A stretch of 64,000 bases of DNA from a gamma proteobacterium HTCC2207 (GTDB taxonomy: Bacteria; Pseudomonadota; Gammaproteobacteria; Pseudomonadales; Porticoccaceae): NCBI GenBank assembly GCA_000153445.1, contig CH672396.1, positions 748,172 through 812,171 on the forward strand, in the 5' to 3' direction. The notes below the pieces were generated by a model. The model made no database searches and was not told the origin of the DNA. It saw only the letters and a list, made by a program, of their open reading frames with translations. Below are positions 25,749 to 35,031 of the stretch, one piece after another. Made by a program: the position numbers and the translations under genes. Each line of letters starts with the position of its first letter. The stretch's first letter is position 1.

Positions 25749-27206
25749 TTAGAGTTTGATACTGACGTTTTTCAGCTCGGAGTAGAACTCCAAACCATGC
25801 ACGCCGCCTTCGCGGCCGATACCCGATTGCTTTGCACCACCAAATGCGGTGCGCAGATCTCGCAGGAACCAGCTATTGACCCAAACTAGTCCGACCTCCA
25901 GCGCCTCGGGAACGCGACTGGCGCGGGCGCTATTTTCAGTCCACACCGAGGCGCAGAGACCGTAAACCGTATCATTGGCCAACTCGATCACCTCTTCCTC
26001 ACTATCAAAGGGCCGAATATGGCAGCATGGACCAAATATCTCTTCGCGGATTACGCGGGCGTTATCGTCTAAACCAGTCCAGATTGTCGGTTCAATCCAG
26101 GCGCCGGCATTTAATTCTGGGCCCATATCTGGGACTCCACCGCCAATGATCACGGTGGCGCCTTCATCTTCGGCGAGTTTGTAGTACGAGAGTACTTTGT
26201 CGCGATGTTCTAAGCTCACCAGCGGGCCGAAGTTGGCCTCCTGATCTTCTGGCCGGCCGAGTTTAAGCTGTTCTACACCGGCTTTTAAACGTGCGACAAA
26301 TTCGTCATAAATGGGGCGTTCGACGTAAACGCGCTCTGTGCCGAGACAGACTTGGCCGCAGTTGACAAAGGCGGAGCGCATGGTTCCCTCAATGGCCTTG
26401 TCGAGATCGCAGTCGGCGAAAACTAATGCGGGATTTTTGCCACCGCACTCCATGGAAATGTTGCGTAAGCCCACTGACGCGGCGCGCATGATCACTTCAC
26501 CGGTACGAGTCTCACCGGTAAACGTGATGGCATTGACAAGCGGATGAGTGGTTAAGAACTCACCTGCAGAATTGGGCCCAAAGCCGTGCACCACATTGTA
26601 AACTCCGGAGGGTACACCGCACTCGTTCATTACTTCGCCCAATAGAGTGGCAGTGGCAGGTGTCTCTTCTGACGGTTTCACCACCACCGTATTACCGCAG
26701 GCAAGTGCAGGGCCCACTTTGAAAGTCATCAGCAACAGCGGTAGATTCCAAGGGCTAATCACAGCGACGACACCCTTGGGAGTGCGATGACCGTAGTTAA
26801 GTGCTCCAGCGCCGTCGGGGGTGTCGAGTTTGAAGCACTCTGTAGGGTGGTTAACTAGGGTTTCAGAGAACGCAGTGAAATTGGCTGCGCCACGGGGAAT
26901 ATCGATATGTGATGCCATGGAACGTGGCTTGCCGGTATCAAGGCACTCAGCGGCGAGGAACTCTTCGAAACGCTCATTGATGCGTGCCGCCACTTTGTTC
27001 AGTAGCCCGGTACGTTGGGCTTGAGTCATTTTCCCCCATGGTCCTTTTAGAGCGGCTTTAGCGGCGATCACTGCAGCGTCGACATCCTCGGAAGAGGCCT
27101 CACAGACCATGCCGATCAAACGGTTGTTAACGGGTGCACGGTTTTCGAACGCAGCGCCGTTACTCGATGCCACGAATTGACCATTGATAAAATGCTTGAA
27201 TTCCAT
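25749..27206 (-). CDS. dmpC: 2-hydroxymuconate semialdehyde dehydrogenase
   Basis: 485 residues. NAD-dependent aldehyde dehydrogenase starting the dehydrogenative (4-oxalocrotonate) branch. It has NAD-binding TFTGETRTGEVI, catalytic E in SMECGGKNPALV (about 254-265), catalytic C in NCGQVCLGTERV (about 287-298) and a C-terminal SGIGREGG. Full length. It follows dmpB after a 90-base gap that shows no reading frame and no obvious terminator. Confidence 0.93.
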   Translation of the reverse strand: MEFKHFINGQFVASSNGAAFENRAPVNNRLIGMVCEASSEDVDAAVIAAKAALKGPWGKMTQAQRTGLLNKVAARINERFEEFLAAECLDTGKPRSMASHIDIPRGAANFTAFSETLVNHPTECFKLDTPDGAGALNYGHRTPKGVVAVISPWNLPLLLMTFKVGPALACGNTVVVKPSEETPATATLLGEVMNECGVPSGVYNVVHGFGPNSAGEFLTTHPLVNAITFTGETRTGEVIMRAASVGLRNISMECGGKNPALVFADCDLDKAIEGTMRSAFVNCGQVCLGTERVYVERPIYDEFVARLKAGVEQLKLGRPEDQEANFGPLVSLEHRDKVLSYYKLAEDEGATVIIGGGVPDMGPELNAGAWIEPTIWTGLDDNARVIREEIFGPCCHIRPFDSEEEVIELANDTVYGLCASVWTENSARASRVPEALEVGLVWVNSWFLRDLRTAFGGAKQSGIGREGGVHGLEFYSELKNVSIKL

Positions 27207-27296
27207 TTTTTACTCTTTGACTAAATTAAATTTGATCGGATATTCCACCCAGCTGTGTTTCTGGCAACAACTGGATGAAATATTTAGCAGTCGGAT

Positions 27297-28220
27297 TTAG
27301 GTAAGCACTGTTAAGAAGCGCTCATTGAGCTCGCGATCATGATAGAAGATAGCTTTGCCAAGCTCATCCGCGTCCCAGGTAACAGTTGGGTGATCCGGGT
27401 AGTGATAGTCACCGCCACAAAAGACCTCATTGCGGTTGCCCGATGGATCGAAGAAGTAGATTGTCTGGCCATGGGTGAGCCCGTGCCGAGTGGGTCCAAT
27501 ATCGATTGGCGTATCGGTCATTGATATAAGGTCTGCGGCGCGCAAAACATCTTGCCAATTTTCCAGCCAGAAAGACGCATGGTGGAACTTATCTTTTTCG
27601 TCGTGTTTGATAAAGGCGACATCGTGCGCCTTACTCGAGCAGGTCAAAAATATAGCGGCTTTATTACCCTCTGGATCAACAACTTGCTCTGCGAGATCAA
27701 ATCCGAGTATATCGATGAATAGAGATAGATTGCCCTCCAGATCATCGCCATAGAGCAAGCAGTGATCAAATCGAGTAGGGCGCATGCCTTTTAAGCCGCG
27801 AGGCCAAGCCTCAGGGTTGCGCGGGCTGATACCCCATTTCCCGGGCTGTTCTTTTGTCGCAAACAACTCGAAGGAATGCCCTGTCGGCGCTTTGAAGCGG
27901 ACCCGACGGCCGCAACCATTGAGCTCGCCAACAGGAATTTCGGTGGTGGGATAGCCCTTCTGATTGAGTTCATTTTCCAGAGCTTCGAGGGTACTTTCGT
28001 CAATCACTTTGTAGCCAGTAAAATCCATTCCGGCTTCATCAGTCTCACGCAAAACTACGGAGAACTTATCGACTTCGGTCCAGCACTTTAGATAGACACG
28101 GCCTTCCTCGTCACGATCGACCTCAATCAGACCGAGAAGGTCACAATAGTGGCTTAGAGCTACATCCATATCGAGCACGCGGATTTGAATATGTCCGGGA
28201 CGCATTACACCTTTTCTCAT
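27297..28220 (-). CDS. dmpB: Catechol 2,3-dioxygenase
   Basis: 307 residues from ATG 28220, chosen because AGAGGAT stands just before it and [12 protein letters not shown] matches the usual N-terminus; a longer frame to 28280 would overlap dmpQ. Two-domain type I extradiol dioxygenase with iron ligands H ([10 protein letters not shown]), H ([11 protein letters not shown]) and E ([12 protein letters not shown]). It cleaves catechol or methylcatechol to 2-hydroxymuconate semialdehyde. The upstream dmpQ ferredoxin reactivates its iron when oxidised. Confidence 0.94.
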   Translation of the reverse strand: MRKGVMRPGHIQIRVLDMDVALSHYCDLLGLIEVDRDEEGRVYLKCWTEVDKFSVVLRETDEAGMDFTGYKVIDESTLEALENELNQKGYPTTEIPVGELNGCGRRVRFKAPTGHSFELFATKEQPGKWGISPRNPEAWPRGLKGMRPTRFDHCLLYGDDLEGNLSLFIDILGFDLAEQVVDPEGNKAAIFLTCSSKAHDVAFIKHDEKDKFHHASFWLENWQDVLRAADLISMTDTPIDIGPTRHGLTHGQTIYFFDPSGNRNEVFCGGDYHYPDHPTVTWDADELGKAIFYHDRELNERFLTVLT

Positions 28221-28263
28221 TTTTATAATCCTCTTTTGATTAAATCTTTTTTTAATTATCTGA

Positions 28264-28551
28264 TTAATCCAACGCTTCAATGACCATGTCGCTGCGTGGA
28301 AATATTCGACATGACAGACCCATACCCTGATTCAACTCATCAGCTGACACATGCTTTTTACTCATTTTTTTGCTGAAGAACTCACCGCTGAGCACGCGTA
28401 TTTTGCACACTCCACAACCGCCACCTCGACACCCTACTTGAACTGCTTTAATGCGCTGGCTTTCCACACCATGAAGCAATGACTGCTGCTCGTTACAGTA
28501 AAACTGACCGTCTCGGTTGCTAAGTTTGATGGTGTGCGTTGCCCAATTCAT
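28264..28551 (-). CDS. dmpQ: Plant-type [2Fe-2S] ferredoxin reactivating catechol 2,3-dioxygenase
   Basis: 95 residues. Cluster ligands are in [15 protein letters not shown] (C-x4-C-x2-C, about 41-50) and MGLSCRI near 81. XylT/DmpQ-type ferredoxins re-reduce the active-site iron of catechol 2,3-dioxygenase after inactivation by methylcatechols. Position between dmpP and dmpB is the canonical one. The first gap to dmpP is 3 bases. Confidence 0.9.
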   Translation of the reverse strand: MNWATHTIKLSNRDGQFYCNEQQSLLHGVESQRIKAVQVGCRGGGCGVCKIRVLSGEFFSKKMSKKHVSADELNQGMGLSCRIFPRSDMVIEALD

Positions 28552-28554
28552 GAT

Positions 28555-29616
28555 CTATATTCGCTTAAACAGTGCACTGCGCTGCACCTCATTCGCGCCA
28601 TCAGCGGCAGTGACAAACTTTTCCATATGAATATCTTTCTCGAACAGTCTTCCCTTCATCAGAGCGTTGATGGCCGCATCAATCATTAGAGGAGGCCCGC
28701 ATAAGTAGGCCTTGTGATCAGCAAACTTGCCATAAAAATGTGCCGCTGCGGCTTCATGCACGAAGCCAGTGAAACCTTGCCAGTTATCCTCTTCGACCGG
28801 TTCGTTTAGTGCTGGTACATAAGTAAAGTTACTGTGACGCTCAGTGAGCTGCTCGAAGCGCTCGCGATGGTATAACTCGGTACCGTTGCGCGCGCCTTGA
28901 AATAAAGTGATCTGGCGTTCGTCACCGCTCTCTAACATGTCCAGAATCATGGATTCTGGTGATGACAGACCTGAACCTCCGGCAATAAACAGAACGTCTT
29001 TAGGGTCTGACTTGCGAACGAAGAATTGTCCATAGGGTCCGGAAAACTCGATTTCATCGCCCACCTTAAGTTCGTTGTGGATATAGCCGGTCGCAGCGCC
29101 GTCGGGAATCTCGCGAATATGCAGTTCGATCCGCCCTGGATTGCTAGGAGCGTTGGCTATAGAAAATGCTCGGGTTCCCTCGATACCTGGTAGTTGCAAA
29201 TTAATGTACTGCCCCGCCTGAAAAGTCATGTCTCGATCTAAGGCGAGAGTTAGCCCTTTGATGGTCGGCGAAAGGGTTTCGATCGCGCTGACAGTTGCGG
29301 TGTAATCTGCAACCAGATGACCGGCAAAGTCCGGGTCTACATCAATTTCTGCTTCGATCACTAGGTCCGATTCAGGCATAGCACAGCAAGCAAGAATCTT
29401 ACCGTCGTCGCGTTCTGTATCTAAAAGTGCGAAAGGTGATGCCTCACCTTGGTCTGCTTCGCCCTCAACAAGCTGGCACTTACAGGTGGCGCAGGTGCCA
29501 TGTCCGCAGGCGAAAGGAAGCCAGACACCCTGGCGAAGAGCGGCACTGAGAATTGTCTGACCCTCTTCCACTTCAATAATATCGCCAGTCGGCTCAATGG
29601 TGACTTGATAACTCAT
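28555..29616 (-). CDS. dmpP: Phenol hydroxylase P5 reductase component
   Basis: 353 residues. The N-terminal [2Fe-2S] ferredoxin domain has CGHGTCATCKC (about 37-47) and LACCA near 76. The FAD-binding domain has RAFSIANAP (about 144-152), and the NADH domain has FIAGGSGLSSPESM (about 211-224). Passes electrons from NADH to the diiron oxygenase DmpN. Full length for DmpP. Confidence 0.94.
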   Translation of the reverse strand: MSYQVTIEPTGDIIEVEEGQTILSAALRQGVWLPFACGHGTCATCKCQLVEGEADQGEASPFALLDTERDDGKILACCAMPESDLVIEAEIDVDPDFAGHLVADYTATVSAIETLSPTIKGLTLALDRDMTFQAGQYINLQLPGIEGTRAFSIANAPSNPGRIELHIREIPDGAATGYIHNELKVGDEIEFSGPYGQFFVRKSDPKDVLFIAGGSGLSSPESMILDMLESGDERQITLFQGARNGTELYHRERFEQLTERHSNFTYVPALNEPVEEDNWQGFTGFVHEAAAAHFYGKFADHKAYLCGPPLMIDAAINALMKGRLFEKDIHMEKFVTAADGANEVQRSALFKRI

Positions 29617-29625
29617 GATGATTCC

Positions 29626-29988
29626 TTAGATACCTGCGCCTTTATAGCCAGTTAATTCTGGTGTGACGAGTCTCAGCAAAGACTTGTGACCAATGTCCAA
29701 CTCAGTTAGAGATTTGCTGTGATCGGGTTGGAATGCGCTGTTGTCGAGTATCCACTGGGCTTTATTCCAGTCAATTTGAGTGAACTCTGGGTGCTGCCCA
29801 AAAGCCTCGGGCATGACATTGTCGAGTAACTCCTGAAAGCGCATCTCTGGCGGCAGCGGAAATGCCCGAGAGGAGCAAAACATTTGATGTTTATCCCAGC
29901 CTAAATAGACCAATTGGGCGCCGCCAAATTTCTCAAGCGAGTCTTTAAATTCACCGTGATAGTCATCACGTAATGCTCTTATTGTCAT
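29626..29988 (-). CDS. dmpO: Phenol hydroxylase P4 subunit
   Basis: 120 residues. The small gamma-like subunit of the (DmpL-N-O)2 oxygenase. It starts MTIRALRDDYHGEFKDS and has VYLGWDKHQMFCSSRAFPLP, typical of DmpO/TouB-class subunits. It has the expected place and size between dmpN and dmpP. Confidence 0.9.
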   Translation of the reverse strand: MTIRALRDDYHGEFKDSLEKFGGAQLVYLGWDKHQMFCSSRAFPLPPEMRFQELLDNVMPEAFGQHPEFTQIDWNKAQWILDNSAFQPDHSKSLTELDIGHKSLLRLVTPELTGYKGAGI

Positions 29989-30042
29989 AAAATATACTCA
30001 AATATCTGGGGCGCCTAATCGACACCCCGGTTTAATTAATGA

Positions 30043-31542
30043 TTAAGCCACGCCTTTCCATTCCTTCCAGCGTTCTGCGTCTGGTGAGCCTTCAAATTCT
30101 AAGTTGGCAACACCATCATCTAAGTGGTAGTACTCCATGACTTTGTCTAGTCCACCACCACCGCAGTTTCCTTGAAGAATTTGATGGACGGGCAGCCAGG
30201 CGTTGACATACTTTTCAGGCTCGTTGTCAAAGATGCTCTTGCATGGATCTGAGCAGAAGTGGAAGCGCTCATCGTTGTAAATACTCTCGCGATAACTCAC
30301 TTGAGTGGGATCACTCATTTCCGTGAATGCCATGGGTATTTGACAAGTCTGGCAAAGTTGGGGAAGCCCGGTGGTATAGAAACGCTCTCCTTTAGCTTCC
30401 ATTTCTGCAGCCAGCTCCCAGCGTGGTCGGTAGTACTTATCGAACGTGTCAGGATACTTTTCGCTGAGCCAATCCATCTCTTCTGCAGTGGGTGTCCAGG
30501 TGTGGAATGCAGCAGCATGAGTGTACTGATAGAAAATCCACCATGCCTGATGACTGAGGTGTTCTTTTTCTTGCTTGATAGTATCGGTGTAGTCGGGCAT
30601 TTTGATGCCGTAGCGCTCCAGGTCTTTGAACAGAGCACCGGCAGCATCTTCGAAGTAGAGTTCCCAGGCTTCTTGCCAAGACATGACCTTCTGCGGCAGC
30701 ATGTAATCCATCATCATCGCCACCAATGTCAGTAGGCGATAGCCACGCCACAACCACTTATCGAGCCACTTCTGAACGATGGGCAAATTATCTTCATGCT
30801 GCTCGAGAAGAAATTTAATAATCTCAAGCCCTAGCGTCATATGCCGAGCCTCATCCGATTGAGCAGAGAATCCAAAGGTCACTGTGGCCATATCACCGTT
30901 ATATGCTGCTCCAGACATAAATGGAACAAAAAGCAGATTGGTTAGAACATATTCAAATGAGAAGCCGATGGCGATCATAAATTCAAATGGGCCAGCGGTG
31001 CGCGCGTCTTCAAAAAAGGATTTAGGGACTGATAAGTACCAAAGACGATCGTGCATATGGTTAAACTCATCGAAGCCATCGAAGAATTTGTTGTAGTGGC
31101 TCATCGCGTGAATTTGAGTTTGAATATGACGCAACTCATCGATCGACTGCATCTGTGCTGCAACGCGCGCACCAATGCCACCCATCTGACGACCAGTGAA
31201 GGCAAAGCCTAGGTGCGCAGCATGCTCTCCGGGACTGACGCCAGTTAAAAACAGCTTGATGGCATTGACGTAACGGGCATCAGTTACATTAGTCTGGCCG
31301 TTGTTTTGGGCAAACGCATCGTAAATCGCGTAGAGCTTCTTCTCTTTTTCAGCCTGGTACTTCCAGTAAGACTCCATGGTTAAACGGAACGGGTCTTCCC
31401 ATTTATCCCAGTCAGTGATTTTTATGCCCTCAAACTCTTCGTAAGGGAATGCCTCTTTCCGATCTTCATAAGAGAACTCCCAGTCTAGGTCGCGGGTGAG
31501 TAATTTATACTTATCTTTCAAATTAAGTTTTTTAGGTGACAT
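30043..31542 (-). CDS. dmpN: Phenol hydroxylase P3, diiron oxygenase alpha subunit
   Basis: 499 residues. Carries the carboxylate-bridged diiron site that hydroxylates phenol to catechol. Candidate ligands are E106 (PGEHAAH), E136 and H139 (IDELRH), E197 (FEYVLT), and E231 and H234 (SDEARH). A C-terminal cysteine cluster (CQTCQ, then FCSDPCKS) forms the small zinc-binding region known in phenol hydroxylases. Full length, with no disruption. Codon use is like its neighbours. Confidence 0.95.
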   Translation of the reverse strand: MSPKKLNLKDKYKLLTRDLDWEFSYEDRKEAFPYEEFEGIKITDWDKWEDPFRLTMESYWKYQAEKEKKLYAIYDAFAQNNGQTNVTDARYVNAIKLFLTGVSPGEHAAHLGFAFTGRQMGGIGARVAAQMQSIDELRHIQTQIHAMSHYNKFFDGFDEFNHMHDRLWYLSVPKSFFEDARTAGPFEFMIAIGFSFEYVLTNLLFVPFMSGAAYNGDMATVTFGFSAQSDEARHMTLGLEIIKFLLEQHEDNLPIVQKWLDKWLWRGYRLLTLVAMMMDYMLPQKVMSWQEAWELYFEDAAGALFKDLERYGIKMPDYTDTIKQEKEHLSHQAWWIFYQYTHAAAFHTWTPTAEEMDWLSEKYPDTFDKYYRPRWELAAEMEAKGERFYTTGLPQLCQTCQIPMAFTEMSDPTQVSYRESIYNDERFHFCSDPCKSIFDNEPEKYVNAWLPVHQILQGNCGGGGLDKVMEYYHLDDGVANLEFEGSPDAERWKEWKGVA

Positions 31543-31573
31543 TATCTAGGTCCTTTTTTTACTTTAATCTAAA

Positions 31574-31843
31574 TTAGTTATTCCACATGATTTTGAAATA
31601 GTCGTCGTCTTCGTCAATATGTCCTGTGAGTGTTATCAGGTTGATGTGCAGTGACTGCACATCCCACTCCATTCCTATCTGTTCTGAAACAGTGTCACGA
31701 TTGATGATCAGTGATCCTTCATTCTCTACTCGGATCATTGCTGGCTCGTAATGCACTACTGCGGTCGTGTTGTCTTGCTCAATCGCGGCAACGATATAGC
31801 GAGACTCGTCGTTATCCTGAAAAGCAATTTGTACTCGTGACAT
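31574..31843 (-). CDS. dmpM: Phenol hydroxylase P2 effector protein
   Basis: 89 residues, no cofactor motifs. MSRVQIAFQDNDESRYIVAAI and the VQSLHINLITLTGHIDEDDD end match DmpM/MmoB-type effectors that gate substrate and oxygen access to the diiron site. The start is preceded by GGAGGTT on the minus strand. It lies 24 bases after dmpL. Confidence 0.92.
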   Translation of the reverse strand: MSRVQIAFQDNDESRYIVAAIEQDNTTAVVHYEPAMIRVENEGSLIINRDTVSEQIGMEWDVQSLHINLITLTGHIDEDDDYFKIMWNN

Positions 31844-31867
31844 AGGAAACCTCCGTTAATCCAACAA

Positions 31868-32854
31868 TTAGCAGTTCAGACCCACTTTGGTCAGTCGTTT
31901 TTCAAGCACAGCAAAGGCGTCTGCTAGGGCTTTATCGCCAAGCAAAGCACTGGCAAGCGGTTCAAGCGCTTCTTGAGCACGAATACGCCATGTGCTGATC
32001 CAAGCTAGAACCTGATTGCTATTATGCTCACTCTCTGTGACTACCACTTTGAGAACCGAGTCTGACCAGCGCTGAGAATCCTTGGCACGATCCTGCATGA
32101 ACTCCATTAGTAAGAGTAAGTCTCGCCCATTATTTTGGGTAAGCCATTCATCGAATTGACGGTAGTAAAGGTCGTTAATTAACGTGTCTAAGACTATGTC
32201 TTGCGCAATAAAGGCCTCAAACCAATCCTTTATCGTTAGCGTTTTTTCACAGTAGGCTCTCACCCCCTGCCAGGCAGGATTACTCATCCAGTGCTCTTTA
32301 GCCGTAGCTAGTGAATCACCTGTATTACCGTCGAGGGCCAGTCCTATTTTTGAGAAGTATTGTGCGTTACCAAATCGATCCATTGCCTCAAAAATGAGCG
32401 CCTGCGTGACTGCAGTTCCTGTACCATGTGCCGTGCCATACATGTTGTTCAAGTTGGCAGCCACCTCGGCATGGCGCATGGGGATAACTAGTTCGATAAT
32501 CTTTTCTCGCAAACTACTGTTAAGGCTCTCTCCAAGTCCACGTTTCTCAAAAAACTTGAAGTTGTTTTCAGCATTCTCTTGCATCTTTGAGCGGTTCTGA
32601 ACGTAGGGGCCATAGTAAAATTGTCGAGGGTCTTTAAGGTCATACCAATCACCCATAACCACAGCGGTTCTAGCTGGATCATTGATTTGACGATCTTGAT
32701 CCCATAGTGGTTTGTAGTGGAAGTTATGCGTTGAATGCACGTCGTATGTAGCCTCCTGATACCGCGTTGCAGGCTTGTCTCCGAATCGACGTTCGATATG
32801 TGCATAAGTGTTTCGAATAGGCTTCATAGTCGAAGTTTTTATTTCAATAGTCAT
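31868..32854 (-). CDS. dmpL: Phenol hydroxylase P1, oxygenase beta subunit
   Basis: 328 residues. Ferritin-like fold without the metal ligand set, as expected for the beta subunit. MRHAEVAANLNNMYGTAHGTG (residues about 126-146) is characteristic. It pairs with DmpN. The unusual N-terminal arm (TYAHIERRFGDKPATRYQEATY, about 17-38) matches the family. It has normal length and is 73 bases after dmpK. Confidence 0.92.
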   Translation of the reverse strand: MTIEIKTSTMKPIRNTYAHIERRFGDKPATRYQEATYDVHSTHNFHYKPLWDQDRQINDPARTAVVMGDWYDLKDPRQFYYGPYVQNRSKMQENAENNFKFFEKRGLGESLNSSLREKIIELVIPMRHAEVAANLNNMYGTAHGTGTAVTQALIFEAMDRFGNAQYFSKIGLALDGNTGDSLATAKEHWMSNPAWQGVRAYCEKTLTIKDWFEAFIAQDIVLDTLINDLYYRQFDEWLTQNNGRDLLLLMEFMQDRAKDSQRWSDSVLKVVVTESEHNSNQVLAWISTWRIRAQEALEPLASALLGDKALADAFAVLEKRLTKVGLNC

Positions 32855-32927
32855 TGCGTACCCGTTATTAATCTAGAGGTTGATTTGTATGGCCTTTAGC
32901 GCGTCGCGGCCGTGGCTTATGGTTAGG

Positions 32928-33188
32928 TTATCTGTTGTGTTTGGATGCGAGGGTGTCGGTCCCGTACCGCCACTTTTCAGCATCTTCATCAACCATTTGG
33001 CACTGCTCAGGTGTCATTTCGGTTACTTGGTTGGCGATGCAAAATTCATCAAATGCCTTTTTCGGCAATATCAGTTCAACGTAGAGACGAGGATCATCAA
33101 TAGCGAAATCAAATTCCACAAACTGATCCCGAACAATGTTTCGTATGCGCACGTACTTGCTCTTATCTCCCACCTCAAACCTTCGCAT
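32928..33188 (-). CDS. dmpK: Phenol hydroxylase assembly/activation protein P0
   Basis: 86 residues, first gene of the operon. RNIVRDQFVEFDFAIDDPRLYVELI is typical of the DmpK/TomA0 family, needed to incorporate iron into the apo-oxygenase and dispensable in turnover. AGGGG stands 6-10 bases before the ATG. The sigma-54 promoter at 33246-33262 gives a leader of about 50 bases. Confidence 0.88.
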   Translation of the reverse strand: MRRFEVGDKSKYVRIRNIVRDQFVEFDFAIDDPRLYVELILPKKAFDEFCIANQVTEMTPEQCQMVDEDAEKWRYGTDTLASKHNR

Positions 33189-33245
33189 GACAACCCCTTT
33201 AAAATGATTTTGAGTCGAATTTTTAAACGCCCTTTATTACGGATA

Positions 33246-33262
33246 AAGCAAGCACTATGCCA
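33246..33262 (-). promoter_or_regulatory. Sigma-54 (-24/-12) promoter of the phenol operon
   Basis: On the minus strand TGGCAT-AGTGC-TTGC: GG and GC separated by exactly 10 bases, close to the consensus TGGCAC-N5-TTGCW. It starts transcription near 33236, about 48 bases before dmpK. Position, sequence and the DmpR-type activator nearby correspond to promoter Po of Pseudomonas dmp operons. Confidence 0.82.
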
Positions 33263-33375
33263 AAAGTTATTTTTCTGAGCATCCTGTTGATTTCAAAGTA
33301 TTTTTTTATGGCCTGAATGCTTCTGTCGGGGGGAGGGTTGGCGTACGCGAGTGCTGGCTGGCCGTTTTTTGGACC

Positions 33376-33387
33376 ATTTGCTCAAAT
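33376..33387. promoter_or_regulatory. Possible activator (DmpR-like) upstream site, phenol side
   Basis: ATTTG-CT-CAAAT inverted repeat centred about 145 bases upstream of the expected phenol-operon start, the usual distance for XylR/DmpR sites. A second palindrome, TGAAAATTTTCA, is at 33462-33473. Assignment rests on position and symmetry only. Confidence 0.4.
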
Positions 33388-33672
33388 ATGGATTCCTGCA
33401 TAAATGTTTTCAAGGATTTGGTTAAATTTTTTTTGTAACCCTTTTCGAACTCTAGGTTAGCTGAAAATTTTCACGTGCTGATTTCGCACTCGCTTTTTAG
33501 TGCCTTCTACACTTAAGTCGCTGTATATAGGATAAAAAATTAATCCATTGAGCCGAAAATCCGGATATTTTTTGACCTGATTACATCTTTTTATTTGAAG
33601 TATTTGTGAGACCGGATGAATTTGGATTGTGAAATACAAAAGGGAGAAATAATGGGCGAGACGAACTAAAGG

Positions 33673-33688
33673 TTTATCAAATGATAAA
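33673..33688. promoter_or_regulatory. Possible activator upstream site, transport-module side
   Basis: Perfect inverted repeat TTTATCA-AA-TGATAAA, about 155 bases upstream of the start expected from the candidate sigma-54 promoter at 33810-33826. It resembles the TTGATCAA-type symmetry of XylR/DmpR sites. Function inferred. Confidence 0.4.
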
Positions 33689-33809
33689 TTTATTCAACCG
33701 GCAGTAATTTTTGAAAAATCTTAGAAGTTGTACCCACAAATGAGTTGAATACATTAAAACTGATAAAAAACAGGCGGTTATCGAGATTGTTTTTTTGGAT
33801 TGAGATTGT

Positions 33810-33826
33810 TGGCACGGATTTTGGAT
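33810..33826 (+). promoter_or_regulatory. Candidate sigma-54 promoter of the transport module
   Basis: TTGGCACGGATTTTGGAT: the -24 half TGGCACG is perfect and the 10-base spacing holds, but the -12 dinucleotide is GG instead of GC. It would start about 115 bases before the GTG at 33951. The -12 mismatch makes it uncertain or weak. Confidence 0.45.
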
Positions 33827-33950
33827 TGTCTACAGCATGTGCTCTGTTAAAAAGTGCCACCCTTTAAGGGAGACGATCGACAAGTCGAGATGTTAACCAG
33901 TCAGAAGATCGCAGGCTATTGAGCAAGCTTAAATAAGCGGGGGAGTTTTA

Positions 33951-35003
33951 GTGAACTTTGTTTCATCTGTAAATAGTGCGTCTGATACTAATGGTTGTAC
34001 TGCTGGCCATTCTAATCCGAGTTGCCTGCACAAGGGCTCGGGCCGCATTCGACATTTCTCCAGCGCAGCCATTCTCGCCATGGCTGGCTTCCTCTGCGCC
34101 TGTGAGGCGCGTTTAAATCTCTCTGGAGTCGAAGACACTCTCAATCAGCCTATCCGTCGCACCGACCAGCTTATGGTGTTAGAGCTTGTTGGCGAAACCT
34201 TGGTCATGTTGGGTAATGACGGACTGCTGCTGAGACGGCCCATAGAGGGTGAGGTTTGGCAGCGTGACCAGCTTGGTGATGCCGATAACCATCCGGACTT
34301 TATCAGTGGAGCTGTGTGTGGTGATGGTTCGCTGGTGGCTTTGTCTTATCAGGCGGACGTTTGGCATTCCCGTGATCAGGGTGAATCTTGGCAAACCTAT
34401 TCCTTGCCAACAGACGAGGATGTTCAAGACATTGATTGTACTCAGAGCAACGAACTATGGGTCGTCGGTAGCTTTTCAACAATGCTTCACAGTTCTGCTG
34501 CAGGTCAAGAGTGGGAGGTCACCACTCTGGATGAAGATGCAATGCTAACCGCCGTTACTTTTTCTAGTGCCGAACAGGGCTATTCAGCTGGAGAGTTCGG
34601 CTTACTGGCTGTCACTAAGGATGCTGGGGACAGTTGGACTGTTGTTGATCTGATCAGCGATGAATTGTACCCATTGGCAGTTCACTTTGATCTTGCGGGT
34701 AACGGTTGGGTGGGAGGTTTGCAGGGTGTGATTATGCGATCCCGCGACGGTGGAGAGAGCTGGGAGCGAACCGAAACACCTACTGAATCTCCAATCTACA
34801 AATTTTTGATGGTGGGTGAAAAGCTTATAGCCACCGGTGATCAGGGCGTTATTCTTCAATGGTCGGAAGGGGCTTGGCGGAAAGTCGAAACGCCCGATAT
34901 ACCGACTTACTTTCGTGCTGGGGTTGCGCTGGATAATCAACGCGCCCTTATAGCCGGCGGTTGGGGTGTTTTACTGCCTCTGTCTTTAGACGCCTCTCTT
35001 TAA
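33951..35003 (+). CDS. YCF48/BNR-repeat envelope protein, probable lipoprotein
   Basis: 350 residues from a GTG with GGGGGAG just upstream. The N-terminus has a long basic lead, a hydrophobic stretch (SAAILAMAGFLCAC) and a possible lipobox at LCAC (C near 50). The rest is a beta-propeller of YCF48/BNR repeats: recurring D-x-G-x-S/T-W units such as SRDQGESWQT, TKDAGDSWTV and SRDGGESWERT. Such proteins near RND exporters and DUF1302 barrels are common in aromatic and steroid loci, with unknown exact role. It is the first gene of the plus-strand module, 28 bases ahead of the RND gene. Confidence 0.82.
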   Translation: MNFVSSVNSASDTNGCTAGHSNPSCLHKGSGRIRHFSSAAILAMAGFLCACEARLNLSGVEDTLNQPIRRTDQLMVLELVGETLVMLGNDGLLLRRPIEGEVWQRDQLGDADNHPDFISGAVCGDGSLVALSYQADVWHSRDQGESWQTYSLPTDEDVQDIDCTQSNELWVVGSFSTMLHSSAAGQEWEVTTLDEDAMLTAVTFSSAEQGYSAGEFGLLAVTKDAGDSWTVVDLISDELYPLAVHFDLAGNGWVGGLQGVIMRSRDGGESWERTETPTESPIYKFLMVGEKLIATGDQGVILQWSEGAWRKVETPDIPTYFRAGVALDNQRALIAGGWGVLLPLSLDASL

Positions 35004-35031
35004 GTGCAGTATCAATATGGAAAATTACTGA

